Below, one piece after another: positions 1-8,162 of a DNA stretch of 64,000 nt. The notes beneath the pieces were generated by a model, which saw nothing but the letters and a program-made list of their open reading frames with translations, was not told the DNA's origin and searched no databases. Each line of letters begins with the position of its first letter. Within the stretch, counting starts at the first letter, position 1. Source of the DNA: Chryseobacterium paridis (GTDB lineage: Bacteria > Bacteroidota > Bacteroidia > Flavobacteriales > Weeksellaceae); NCBI RefSeq assembly GCF_016595215.1, contig NZ_JAENHK010000010.1, positions 1,101,390 through 1,165,389 on the forward strand. The letters run 5' to 3'. A program made the translations under genes and the position numbers.

Positions 1-11
1 ATATTGGATTG

Positions 12-19
12 CAAATGTA
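12..19 (-). promoter_or_regulatory. -7 box (TACATTTG) facing left
   Basis: The minus strand reads TACATTTG, a perfect match to the Bacteroidota -7 consensus TAnnTTTG. It points out of the window, so a leftward gene probably begins just beyond base 1. No clear -33 TTG is resolved. Confidence 0.4.
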
Positions 20-89
20 CGACTATTTTTTTAAATTCCTAATTTTTCTTTTAAATAAAGGAGTTTTATGAAAACTATTCATTTATTTG

Positions 90-97
90 TATCTTTG
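90..97 (+). promoter_or_regulatory. -7 box (TATCTTTG) of the yciO-like gene
   Basis: TATCTTTG matches TAnnTTTG and ends four bases before the ATG at 102. If used, the transcript would start at or very near the start codon and be leaderless. A good -33 TTG is not evident, so this is tentative. Confidence 0.35.
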
Positions 98-101
98 TTT
101 C

Positions 102-713
102 ATGGCAAAAATCTTAAAAATTTATCCTGATAATCCTCAGGAAAATCTTATAAATGAGGTGATTAAAACTTTAAATAATGGTGGATTAATTATTTATCCG
201 TCAGATACTATTTATGCCTTGGGTTGTAATATTTTTGATATCAAAGCTATGGAAAAACTAGCTCAGATAAAGAAAATGAGACTGGAAAAGGCTCAATTTT
301 CAATTATATGTAATGATCTCAGCCATCTTTCAGATTTTACAAGACCTATTGACACTTCCGTTTTCAGGTTTTTGAAAAGCCATCTTCCCGGTCCTTTTAC
401 ATTTATTCTGGATGCCAACAAAAGTGTTCCATTAGCGTATAAAGGGCATAAAACCATCGGTATTCGTGTTCCTGACCACTCGATTCCACAATTGATTGTT
501 GAAAAACTGGGGCATCCAATCGCTTCGACATCCATCAGAGATGAAGATGAAGTGATCGAATATTCTACTGATCCCGAACTTATTGCTGAAAAGTATGACC
601 ATTTAGTAGATATTGTCATCGATTCCGGTTATGGAGATAACGTAGCTTCTACTATTGTTGACCTTACTTCTGGAGAGCCGGAAGTGATCAGACAAGGGAA
701 AGGAGTTATTTAG
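102..713 (+). CDS. yciO: YciO-type Sua5/YrdC-family protein
   Basis: This 203-residue protein belongs to the Sua5/YciO/YrdC family, whose YrdC/TsaC members make threonylcarbamoyl-AMP from threonine, bicarbonate and ATP for the t6A37 modification of tRNA. The opening HPDNPQ-like segment (YPDNPQ, residues 7-12), the nucleotide-pocket motif YPSDTIYALG near residue 30 and KTIGIRVP near 120 resemble E. coli YciO more closely than YrdC, so the t6A role is likely but not certain. The ATG at 102 is preferred over a TTG at 87 because the family N-terminus begins there and a -7-like box covers the TTG. It stands alone, followed by a repeat-filled gap before yaaA. Confidence 0.85.
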   Translation: MAKILKIYPDNPQENLINEVIKTLNNGGLIIYPSDTIYALGCNIFDIKAMEKLAQIKKMRLEKAQFSIICNDLSHLSDFTRPIDTSVFRFLKSHLPGPFTFILDANKSVPLAYKGHKTIGIRVPDHSIPQLIVEKLGHPIASTSIRDEDEVIEYSTDPELIAEKYDHLVDIVIDSGYGDNVASTIVDLTSGEPEVIRQGKGVI

Positions 714-723
714 TTTCATGTAA

Positions 724-862
724 TTGAAAGTGGAAAGTGGAAAGTTGAAAATGGAAAGTGAAGGTTAGAAGTTTAAAAGCTGGAAGTCAGAAGATGGAAG
801 ATGGGAGATGAAAGTGATACAGAAAATAACACACAGAACCTCGAAACCCGAATCCCGTAACT
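724..862. repeat. Degenerate heptameric repeat tract
   Basis: The gap between the yciO-like gene and yaaA is filled by two blocks of imperfect 7-base units. From about 732 the plus strand shows GGAAAGT, GGAAAGT, TGAAAAT, GGAAAGT and weaker purine-rich units (GGAAGAT, GGGAGAT near 795-809). From 842 a second block reads CGAAACC, CGAATCC, CGTAACT. The units keep a 7-base step without coding potential. I recall comparable heptad tracts between genes in flavobacteria, but I cannot confirm copies elsewhere from this window. Confidence 0.6.
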
Positions 863-907
863 AATTATTTATTATATCCTTCTGTAGGGTCTTTATTATA
901 TTATTTT

Positions 908-1666
908 ATGAAAATTATTACATCACCTGCCAAATTAATGAATGTAGAAAACTCAACCGATTTATTGAGATCGACTACTCCGAAATTCATTGAAGATGCA
1001 GAATTTATACAATCTTTTTTAAAACACAAATCACCGAAATATCTTTCCGAATTAATGGAAATATCGCCAAAGTTGGCCGATGAGAACTGGGAAAGAAATC
1101 AAAACTGGAAATCGAATCCAAAGCCGAAAGAATCAGCTCCCGCAATGTTTGCATTTACAGGAGAGGTTTACAGAGGTCTTGATGCTAAAACACTGGATAA
1201 AAAAGCAATCGATTATCTACAGAAAAACTATAGAATGCTATCCGGATTATATGGTTTATTAAAACCATCCGATAAAGTAATGTTATACAGGCTTGAAATG
1301 GGTCGCCACTTTGAATTTGATCAATACAAAAATCTTTATGAATTCTGGAGAGTAAAAATTACAGAACAATTGAATTCTGAAATGAAAAAGAATGAGATTC
1401 TGCTTCATTTAGCCAGTAATGAATATGGAAAAGTAATTGACAGAAAGAAATTAAATCACAAGGTGATCGATTTTGATTTCTATGAATTAAAGGATGGAAA
1501 ATTGAAAACCATTGTAGTGTATACCAAACATGCAAGAGGTATGGTAGTGAGATTCTGTGCTGAAACCAATGCCCAAACCTTGAATGACGTAAAAGCATTT
1601 AACTATGAAGGTTACCTGATCGATGAAGAAAAATCCACTGATACAAAATTGGTTTTTGTAAGATAA
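908..1666 (+). CDS. yaaA: YaaA family peroxide-stress protein
   Basis: The 252-residue product begins MKIITSPAKLMN, the signature start of the YaaA/UPF0246 (DUF328) family, and has the family's usual length of about 250 residues. In E. coli YaaA lowers intracellular free iron and limits DNA damage during peroxide stress; the protein is cytoplasmic. Conserved stretches such as FTGEVYRGLDA (residues about 78-88) and YGLLKPSD (about 117) are present. The stop codon is directly abutted by the prmC start codon (0 bp gap), so the two genes are almost certainly co-transcribed and translationally coupled. Confidence 0.92.
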   Translation: MKIITSPAKLMNVENSTDLLRSTTPKFIEDAEFIQSFLKHKSPKYLSELMEISPKLADENWERNQNWKSNPKPKESAPAMFAFTGEVYRGLDAKTLDKKAIDYLQKNYRMLSGLYGLLKPSDKVMLYRLEMGRHFEFDQYKNLYEFWRVKITEQLNSEMKKNEILLHLASNEYGKVIDRKKLNHKVIDFDFYELKDGKLKTIVVYTKHARGMVVRFCAETNAQTLNDVKAFNYEGYLIDEEKSTDTKLVFVR

Positions 1667-2515
1667 ATGACAATCGCAGAATTTAAAATACATTTTAGAA
1701 ATGAACTTCAGCAGCTTTATACAGAATCTGAAAGTTCATTTTTATCTTCCATTTTTATAGAAAAAATCATGGGACTTGATGCATTCCAACAGAGAAGATC
1801 TTCTGATGTGGAGTTGTCATCTGAGGACGAAGAAAAACTTGAGAAAATTATCCTGGAATTAAAAACGAACAAGCCTTATCAACATATTCTAGGCGAAACA
1901 GAGTTTTATGGGATGATGTTTTTTGTGAATGAGCATGTTTTAATACCTCGTCCGGAAACTGAGGAATTACTAGAAATGGCTATTCATAAAATCCAAAGTT
2001 TAGCTCTCACCAACCCTCAACCTAGAATTCTTGACATTGGAACAGGAAGTGGGGTCATTCCTTTGGTACTGAAAAAACATTTTCCAGAAGCTTTCATTTC
2101 GTCCATCGATTTTTCGGAAAAAGCTTTAGAAATTGCCAAAAGAAATGCGGACTTTCATCAGCTCGATGTCAATTTCGTCCATGGAGATTACCTGAATACG
2201 AAACTCACTGAAAATTACGATGTTATTATTTCAAATCCTCCGTATATCGGAATTGAAGAGGAAGTGGGAATTGCGGAGTCAGTAAAGGAATTTGAACCCA
2301 AAATGGCTCTTTTCTCTCCTACTTCGGACGCATTGATTTTTTACCGCAAGATTGCAGAGGATTCTAAGAAGCACCTGAACGACAACGGATTGTTATTCCT
2401 GGAAATTAATCAAAAGTTAGGTCCCGAAACACTCGCGCTTTATTCTCATTTTACAACAGCCCAATTGGTTAAAGATCTATCAGAAAATGACCGGTTCATT
2501 TTTGGAATAAAATAA
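1667..2515 (+). CDS. prmC: Release factor glutamine methyltransferase PrmC
   Basis: PrmC (HemK) methylates the glutamine of the GGQ motif in release factors RF1 and RF2 using S-adenosylmethionine, improving termination. The 282-residue protein has the N-terminal helical domain (residues 1-90), the entry motif IPRPETEE (about 102), the SAM-binding motif ILDIGTGSGVIPL (about 124) and the substrate-glutamine-binding NPPY at 190-193. Length and motif order are typical. Its ATG follows the yaaA stop codon without any gap, indicating an operon. Confidence 0.95.
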   Translation: MTIAEFKIHFRNELQQLYTESESSFLSSIFIEKIMGLDAFQQRRSSDVELSSEDEEKLEKIILELKTNKPYQHILGETEFYGMMFFVNEHVLIPRPETEELLEMAIHKIQSLALTNPQPRILDIGTGSGVIPLVLKKHFPEAFISSIDFSEKALEIAKRNADFHQLDVNFVHGDYLNTKLTENYDVIISNPPYIGIEEEVGIAESVKEFEPKMALFSPTSDALIFYRKIAEDSKKHLNDNGLLFLEINQKLGPETLALYSHFTTAQLVKDLSENDRFIFGIK

Positions 2516-2570
2516 TATTGAGCATATTAAGAGGTAAGATGTGTATCTTTAATTAAAATTTTTAATCATC

Positions 2571-2954
2571 ATGCCACATTTTAATATAGAATGCTCCGTA
2601 AATATTTTAAGTCAACAATCTCCTGGTAAAATTATGCAAGCTGTATACGAAGGTGCTGAAGCATCTGGCCTTTTCGCAAAAAATGACATTAAGGTTAGAA
2701 TTTCACCTTTCAAATATTATAAACTTGGTGAAGGAAAGAACGGTTTCATCCATATTTTTGGGAATATCATGGAAGGAAGAACTGCTGAACAAAAAGCAAA
2801 TCTGTCAAGACAGGTAATTGAACGTCTCAATCTGCTGTTTCCTGAAATTTCTTTTTTATCAATGAATATCACAGAATTTGAAGCAGCAACCTACTGTAAC
2901 AAATCATTAATCAATCCTGAAAATATAAACAAAAACAGACATTTTGGTAATTAA
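2571..2954 (+). CDS. 5-carboxymethyl-2-hydroxymuconate isomerase-like tautomerase
   Basis: This 127-residue protein matches the CHMI family (HpaF type) of the tautomerase superfamily. It starts Met-Pro, and after Met removal Pro1 would be the general base used by this superfamily. The central segment ending in FIHIFGNIMEGR (about 64-75) is typical of CHMI proteins. In classic pathways CHMI isomerises a homoprotocatechuate degradation intermediate, but no other hpa genes lie nearby, so the true substrate is unknown. It lies 55 bp after prmC on the same strand and could be a weak third member of that operon. Confidence 0.75.
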   Translation: MPHFNIECSVNILSQQSPGKIMQAVYEGAEASGLFAKNDIKVRISPFKYYKLGEGKNGFIHIFGNIMEGRTAEQKANLSRQVIERLNLLFPEISFLSMNITEFEAATYCNKSLINPENINKNRHFGN

Positions 2955-3052
2955 TAAATCTTTTTAACTGCTTGTAAATTTCAGGACCCAAATAGATTCA
3001 GTAATTAGGTTAAATGGCACTGATAATTATTAGTATCTTTTAAGAAACAATT

Positions 3053-3060
3053 TAACTTTG
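3053..3060 (+). promoter_or_regulatory. -7 box (TAACTTTG) of the serine hydrolase gene
   Basis: TAACTTTG fits TAnnTTTG and ends six bases before the ATG at 3067. This predicts a leaderless or very short-leader transcript and argues that the in-frame TTG at 3058 is promoter, not start codon. Confidence 0.4.
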
Positions 3061-3066
3061 AAATCA

Positions 3067-4116
3067 ATGAACTATTTTTCTGCTTTATATATCAAAAAAT
3101 ACATTGTTTTTTTGTTTTGTTTATTCCTGCCTTCATGTGGAAAAACTCCAGAAGATATCATTACCCAATACCATAAAAAAGGAAAATTGAATGGTAGCAT
3201 TCTGGTTATGCAAAACAACCAAATTATTTATGATTCAGTGGTGGGTTATGCTGATTTCAGCCATAAAAGGATTCTTACTAAGAATACTCCACTCTATATT
3301 GCTTCATTAAGCAAGCCATTTACTGCTACAGCTATCATTTTATTGCAACAAAAAGGGCAATTGTCTTACGATGACAAAGCTTCTACATATCTACCGGAGC
3401 TTCCTGATTATGCAAAGAATATCAGCATAAGACATTTACTCAGTCATACCTCAGGTATAAGAGATTATGAAAACATTCTGAGTGGTAAAAAGGGATTAAC
3501 CAATCAAGATGTTCTTCATTGGCTACAGGAACAAAAAGGGTTGCAATTTCCATCTGGAAGTAAGTTTCAATATAGCAACAGTGGCTATATTATCCTGTCT
3601 TCTATTATTGAAAAAATTTCAGGAGAATCCTATAAGAGTTTTCTTGAGAAAAATATCTTTATCCCTCTAAAAATGAATAATACAGAGGTATATGATGGAT
3701 CAACACCTACAAATAAGAACAGGGCTCTCGGCTACGATAGCGAAAAAAAACCTGATGACTACTCCATTCTGACTACCGGAGATGGTGGTATCTATTCAAC
3801 GCCTGAAGATCTATACAAATTTGACCAAGCTCTCCGTCAATTTTCACTCATAAATAAGGATAATACCGATCAAATGTATACTCCTTTCACATTATCCAAC
3901 GGAAAGCTTTCCAATTATGGATTTGGATGGTTTATAGATTTTTCCGGAGAAGGAAAAGTAGTAAGCCATACTGGTGGATTAGATGGTTTTCGGGCTTTAT
4001 TCTGGCGGGATATTAAAAATAATGAAACTATAATTACTCTTACCAATCAGGGAGATGCATTTCCTTTGCAGAATTTTCTGGATGATATGAGAGAATCAAT
4101 ATTAAAAAATAAATAA
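3067..4116 (+). CDS. Serine hydrolase lipoprotein, class C beta-lactamase fold
   Basis: The 349-residue protein has a hydrophobic N-terminus ending in a lipobox (LPSC, Cys24), so it is expected to be a membrane-anchored lipoprotein. The beta-lactamase/DD-peptidase fold is shown by the S-x-x-K motif SLSK (Ser80, Lys83), the Y-x-N motif YSN (about 173) and HTGG near 300, the equivalent of K/H-T-G. Family members include esterases, D-aminopeptidases and penicillin-binding proteins; substrate cannot be told from sequence. ATG 3067 is preferred over the TTG at 3058, which lies inside a TAACTTTG promoter-like box. DUF4180 gene follows after 3 bp, suggesting an operon. Confidence 0.88.
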   Translation: MNYFSALYIKKYIVFLFCLFLPSCGKTPEDIITQYHKKGKLNGSILVMQNNQIIYDSVVGYADFSHKRILTKNTPLYIASLSKPFTATAIILLQQKGQLSYDDKASTYLPELPDYAKNISIRHLLSHTSGIRDYENILSGKKGLTNQDVLHWLQEQKGLQFPSGSKFQYSNSGYIILSSIIEKISGESYKSFLEKNIFIPLKMNNTEVYDGSTPTNKNRALGYDSEKKPDDYSILTTGDGGIYSTPEDLYKFDQALRQFSLINKDNTDQMYTPFTLSNGKLSNYGFGWFIDFSGEGKVVSHTGGLDGFRALFWRDIKNNETIITLTNQGDAFPLQNFLDDMRESILKNK

Positions 4117-4119
4117 GAT

Positions 4120-4479
4120 ATGGAAGTGAGATCCCATGAGATCAATGGAACTAAAGTAGCAGAAATAATCTCCGATACTGTAATAATAGAATCAGCTCAG
4201 GATGGTCTCGACCTCCTTGGCAATATGTATTATCAGGGCTTTGATAAGGTGATCATCTATGAAAAAAATTTGACGCCAGATTTCTTTGATCTTAAAACTA
4301 AAATTGCCGGCGATATACTTCAAAAATTTTCGAATTATCGTGTAGGATTAGCTATTGTAGGAAATTTTGATAAGTATGAAAGCAAAAGTATTAAAGATTT
4401 TATTTTTGAAAGCAACAAAACCCGGCATGTCAATTTTGTTGAAGCCTTACCTGAGGCTTTAGAGAAACTTTCGAAATAG
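4120..4479 (+). CDS. DUF4180 domain protein
   Basis: This 119-residue soluble protein matches the DUF4180 family in length and pattern: an N-terminal beta-rich start, a DGLDLLGNMYYQG helix (about 28-40), a KVIIYEKNLTPDFFDLKT segment (about 44-61) and a C-terminal GLAIVGNF strand with FIFESN (about 103). The family resembles STAS-like or NTF-like small domains found in stress and regulatory contexts, but its role is unknown. It starts 3 bp after the serine hydrolase stop. Its last 50 bp overlap the 3' end of the opposing epimerase gene, so both genes share a tail-to-tail region. Confidence 0.8.
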   Translation: MEVRSHEINGTKVAEIISDTVIIESAQDGLDLLGNMYYQGFDKVIIYEKNLTPDFFDLKTKIAGDILQKFSNYRVGLAIVGNFDKYESKSIKDFIFESNKTRHVNFVEALPEALEKLSK

Positions 4480-5446
4480 CATATTCTTTATTTTCAAAGA
4501 AATTGATGGCGTCCATAATTGCTTTATCCATTGGCTGATAATGAATTCCTAATTCATCAATGGATTTTTGACCTGTATAATAATTATTAATTCTTAATGC
4601 TTTCATGTTAGAAGAGCATAAGTTTGTCTTGATGTTAAAAAACCTCAATACATCACCAAGAACACCTAAAAAGATTAAAACAAAATCAGGTAATGGAAGA
4701 AGCAACGGATTTTGTTCTGTGATTGCATTTACTTTTTTAAAAAAATCTTTATACTTACAATTTTCATGGGCTAAAAGATATTTTTCTCCATTTTTCCCCT
4801 TTTCAATTGCATTTATAATTCCCTGAGCTGCATCTTCAACGTGTACGAAATTTTTACCTCCTGAAGGATAAAAGACTAATTTCTTTTTCCACACCCAATA
4901 GATAATCTTTCCGGAGCTTGGCTTTCGATCATGAGCTCCAATCATAAAGGTGGGATTGAGTATAACAACATCTGTTGTTTTATTATTCCTCAAAAGATAA
5001 TTTTCCGCCTCCCGTTTGCTTTGGGCATAGAATGATTTTGTAAAGGGATATTTCTGTCTGGACTGTTCATTTCCCAGTCCTTTTATATCACCATATCCCA
5101 TTGTATTTGCTGTGCTGACAAACAGAAACTTTTTAATTCCTGCTTCCACAGATTCTGAGAATAGGTGAACAACTACATCGTAATTTGTTTCTTTATATTT
5201 TTCATAAGAAAGTAGATTCTGGCTGGTTTCAGCTGCTATGTGAATGACAAAATCTACTGTTTTCAGGTATTGGGAAACATCACTTAGGAGATCACCTTCC
5301 ACTAATTGGAGGTTTTCATCTTCCTGACCATAATAGCGACTTTTCTGCCGCACCAAAGCAATAACAAAATAACCATCTTTTAATAATTTTATAACAACAT
5401 TAGTTCCTAGAAGTCCGGTAATTCCGGTTACAAATACTTTTTTCAT
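4430..5446 (-). CDS. NAD-dependent epimerase/dehydratase (extended SDR)
   Basis: The 338-residue protein opens with MKKVFVTGITGLLGTNV, the Rossmann GxxGxxG dinucleotide site, and has the catalytic YAQSK (Y-x3-K, about 145) and the upstream VSTAN serine region (about 112). It therefore belongs to the extended SDR/epimerase class, near dihydroflavonol reductase-like enzymes; the substrate is unknown. The start at 5446 is chosen because ATG overlaps the stop of the upstream SDR by 4 bp (ATGA), a typical translational coupling; longer upstream extension has no family similarity. The pair most likely acts on related substrates. Confidence 0.88.
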   Translation of the reverse strand: MKKVFVTGITGLLGTNVVIKLLKDGYFVIALVRQKSRYYGQEDENLQLVEGDLLSDVSQYLKTVDFVIHIAAETSQNLLSYEKYKETNYDVVVHLFSESVEAGIKKFLFVSTANTMGYGDIKGLGNEQSRQKYPFTKSFYAQSKREAENYLLRNNKTTDVVILNPTFMIGAHDRKPSSGKIIYWVWKKKLVFYPSGGKNFVHVEDAAQGIINAIEKGKNGEKYLLAHENCKYKDFFKKVNAITEQNPLLLPLPDFVLIFLGVLGDVLRFFNIKTNLCSSNMKALRINNYYTGQKSIDELGIHYQPMDKAIMDAINFFENKEYAISKVSLKPQVRLQQN

Positions 5447-6228
5447 GCTCCAATTTCTCTTTTTATTGCATTGGTCATCAATGGTAATTTGATCCAGATA
5501 GGCAGTATTTTCATAACAAGCCAACTTATGGGATTTACCATGATCACAGAATCTCTTTTAAATAACTGATTTACACAGCGTGCAGCCACTTTATTGGGAT
5601 CTAATAAAGTCAATTTTCCTAAAAAACCTTGTTTTTCAATTCTCTTGCATACATCTTTATTGGTTTTCATTGCTCCCGGATTCACAACACTTACAAAGAC
5701 ATTGGTATCTTTCAACTCTTCATACAATCCTCTTGAAAATGAATGAATAAATGTTTTAGATGCCGGATATACTGTTTTAAAACCAATAGGTGAGAAAGCA
5801 GCCATACTGGAAACATTTAAAATATAGGCTTTAGGCTGTTTCAATAAATTAGGTAGCAGCTGATGAGTCATCATGGAGGTAGCCATCACATTAACCTGAA
5901 GAATGGTATTGATGTAATCAGGTGTAGCATCCACAAATTTCTGTGTTCCTCCTAATCCTGCATTATTGATCAAAATATGAATATTAAAAGATTTGTTTAA
6001 CTCATCTGTAAGATTCAATACATTTTCGTTTGAGGAAAGATCGATCTCATAGTAATGCGTTTTTACCTCATAGCTTTCAGCAATTCTTTCACTCAATTCC
6101 TTTACGTTCTGATTGGGTAAGCTAATAAGAATGACATTAATCTTCTTCTTAGCAAGATGCTCGACAAAAGCCTTACCTAATCCCTGACTTGCACCTGTAA
6201 CAACAGCGAATGATTCTTTGGTATCCAT
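5443..6228 (-). CDS. Short-chain dehydrogenase/reductase (DltE/YqjQ-like)
   Basis: The 261-residue enzyme shows the classical SDR signatures: cofactor site TGASQGLGKA (about 11-20), NNAG (about 88), catalytic Ser in NVSSMA (about 140) and YPASK (Tyr about 154, Lys about 158). It should reduce or oxidise a small carbonyl or alcohol with NAD(P)H. The C-terminus carries a hydrophobic stretch (residues about 230-250), suggesting membrane association. It is the first gene of a two-gene operon with the epimerase, with which it overlaps by 4 bp. A TAGATTTG -7 box sits 17 bp upstream. Confidence 0.88.
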   Translation of the reverse strand: MDTKESFAVVTGASQGLGKAFVEHLAKKKINVILISLPNQNVKELSERIAESYEVKTHYYEIDLSSNENVLNLTDELNKSFNIHILINNAGLGGTQKFVDATPDYINTILQVNVMATSMMTHQLLPNLLKQPKAYILNVSSMAAFSPIGFKTVYPASKTFIHSFSRGLYEELKDTNVFVSVVNPGAMKTNKDVCKRIEKQGFLGKLTLLDPNKVAARCVNQLFKRDSVIMVNPISWLVMKILPIWIKLPLMTNAIKREIGA

Positions 6229-6244
6229 AACAAAAATTATGGTA

Positions 6245-6252
6245 CAAATCTA
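6245..6252 (-). promoter_or_regulatory. -7 box (TAGATTTG) of the SDR/epimerase operon
   Basis: Minus strand TAGATTTG matches TAnnTTTG, placed 16 bp before the ATG at 6228, a normal position for a short leader. Confidence 0.45.
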
Positions 6253-6372
6253 TCCTCATAAATAGGTTTTTCTGTTCCGGATTATATCAGTGAACATATT
6301 TAAGAACAAAATACAATTAACTGAAAACAAATACATTATAAATAAAAAAGGTTAAAATTTATAAACCTGAAC

Positions 6373-7473
6373 TTATTTTTTGAACTCGGAAGGAGTCTGA
6401 TCTGTAAATTTTTTAAAAGTAGTATTAAAAGATGTCTTGGAATTGAATCCGGACTCGTAAGCAATTCCTAAAATAGAAAGTTTGTTGGCGCTGTTATCTT
6501 TTAAAAGCTTTTTAGCATAATCAATTCTATATTCATTGACAAACTGAAAAAAATTTTTTTGAAACCCGGTGTTGATTGCATAGGATAAATGATGAGTGGA
6601 TACGGAAAGTTGCTCGGATAATTTAATCAAATTCAGCTCGCTGTCCAGATAAGGTTTTTCCTTCTCCATTAGCTTTTCAAGATCTGTCTTTATTCTCAGC
6701 AATTCTTCATCAGGGATCAATTTTCTTTTAATTTCTTCGCTCTCACTTTCCTCGTTAATTGAGATGAATTCATCTCTTTTCTTTTCTTCAACCGGATAGA
6801 TTTCTTTTTGCTTTAAAGAATAGTAAGCCACAAAATAAACAACCAATAAAAACGCGATATTAATAAAAGCATTTAATGAAGTAGGATCATAGAAAAGATT
6901 GTAAATAACATATACAATATTTATGATAAAAAGGATGAGGATAATATACTCCAGCCAGTTAAGATTGATTCCTTCCGTATTAGCTGAGAATTGCTGGATT
7001 CTCTTTTGGTGTTTACGTATAGTAAAATAAGAAAGTCCCGTATAGAATACCGCCTGAAATAAGATCAGCCCAATATACACATATCCAAATAAGCTTTGAT
7101 CTTCAAACCCTCCAAACCGCTGTAACAGTAAATTAACCAGAAAGATAACTGGTAAAATAGCATATTTTACATCAAGAATCTTAAACCTGAAGGAAGGATT
7201 AGAGAAAAATAAGACACTAAAATAAAACATAATAGGTGTCAAAAACTGAGCAAACTGGACTACAAGAATAGAGTGAAATTCCACTTCAAAGCCTTTAATA
7301 AGAGAGCAAATCTCATCCAGCCAGAAAGTTGACCACAAAAAAAGAAATAAACCAAACCAAATATTGGCTTTTCTATTTACTTTAAGAGGGTTTGTTAGTT
7401 TTAATAAAGAAAGCAAAACCAATGAACCAAAGATAAGTATAACGATAAAACGATTTAACTCTATTGTGTTCAT
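6373..7473 (-). CDS. Membrane-bound AraC-family regulator (7 TM + HTH)
   Basis: The 366-residue protein has about seven hydrophobic segments in residues 8-225 followed by a charged linker and a C-terminal AraC/XylS HTH domain (about 262-366) with the second-helix motif GIAYESGFNSKTSFNTTFKK near the end. It is therefore a transcription factor tethered in the inner membrane, probably sensing a membrane or envelope signal. The architecture is common in Bacteroidota. Its own neighbours are the SDR/epimerase operon downstream and a rhomboid gene upstream; which it controls cannot be read from sequence. Confidence 0.88.
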   Translation of the reverse strand: MNTIELNRFIVILIFGSLVLLSLLKLTNPLKVNRKANIWFGLFLFLWSTFWLDEICSLIKGFEVEFHSILVVQFAQFLTPIMFYFSVLFFSNPSFRFKILDVKYAILPVIFLVNLLLQRFGGFEDQSLFGYVYIGLILFQAVFYTGLSYFTIRKHQKRIQQFSANTEGINLNWLEYIILILFIINIVYVIYNLFYDPTSLNAFINIAFLLVVYFVAYYSLKQKEIYPVEEKKRDEFISINEESESEEIKRKLIPDEELLRIKTDLEKLMEKEKPYLDSELNLIKLSEQLSVSTHHLSYAINTGFQKNFFQFVNEYRIDYAKKLLKDNSANKLSILGIAYESGFNSKTSFNTTFKKFTDQTPSEFKK

Positions 7474-7506
7474 TGGTTTTGATATTTTGATTAAAGATAA
7501 TCTTTT

Positions 7507-8148
7507 TTATCCTATTCTTTTCCTTACAAAAATTTCATAGCTTAAATAAGCTAAGGGAAGAGACATTATTCCAAGATAAAGTATATTGCTCATTGCTAAA
7601 TCTGGATGCATCAAAATAGAATAAATCAAACCAAAAAAAGCACCTCCTAAATGAGCTGAATGTCCTAAATTATCCCATTGCTTAGGATTTAACATCATAT
7701 AAACAGAGTATCCAAAATATAATGTTCCAAAGAGCCAACCTGGCAAAAAGTTCACACTAATTTCATTTGGAGCCATCGCTATTGCAGCAAAAATAATTCC
7801 TGAAACTGCTCCTGATGCTCCAATAGCTGAATACCATGGCTGATTTTTATAAATTAAAAGACTAAATAAATTCCCCAAAAGCATTGAGCCAAAATAAATG
7901 ACCAAAAAGCCTACTTCCCCAAAAAAGCCAATTACTGCTCCTTGAAAAAAATATAAAGATAACATATTGAAAAACAAATGCATAAAATCTGCATGTAAAA
8001 AAGCAGAACTAATTAATCTGATATATTCTTTTCGATTTGTAATTGCAGCCACATTGAATTTATACTTTTCAAATAAACTTGAATTATTTAAACCCATATA
8101 ACTAATAATGCATGTGACAGCTATAATAATTAAAACGACTATATTCAT
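7507..8148 (-). CDS. Rhomboid family intramembrane serine protease
   Basis: The 213-residue protein is almost entirely hydrophobic, with six transmembrane segments. The catalytic dyad is visible as the serine in GASG (Ser112) and the histidine in AHLGG (His166). The HAxxxHLxxN element of TM2 reads HADFMHLFFN (His52-Asn61 region). Rhomboids cleave transmembrane helices of membrane proteins; the substrate is unknown. It sits 14 bp after parC on the same strand, so it may be carried on the topoisomerase transcript. Confidence 0.92.
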   Translation of the reverse strand: MNIVVLIIIAVTCIISYMGLNNSSLFEKYKFNVAAITNRKEYIRLISSAFLHADFMHLFFNMLSLYFFQGAVIGFFGEVGFLVIYFGSMLLGNLFSLLIYKNQPWYSAIGASGAVSGIIFAAIAMAPNEISVNFLPGWLFGTLYFGYSVYMMLNPKQWDNLGHSAHLGGAFFGLIYSILMHPDLAMSNILYLGIMSLPLAYLSYEIFVRKRIG

Positions 8149-8162
8149 AATTAGTTTAATAT

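Noticed and set aside
68..130. An ATG at 68 opening a 20-codon frame ahead of the yciO-like gene.
   Set aside because: It is out of frame, ends after a few codons inside the yciO-like gene and shows no family similarity.
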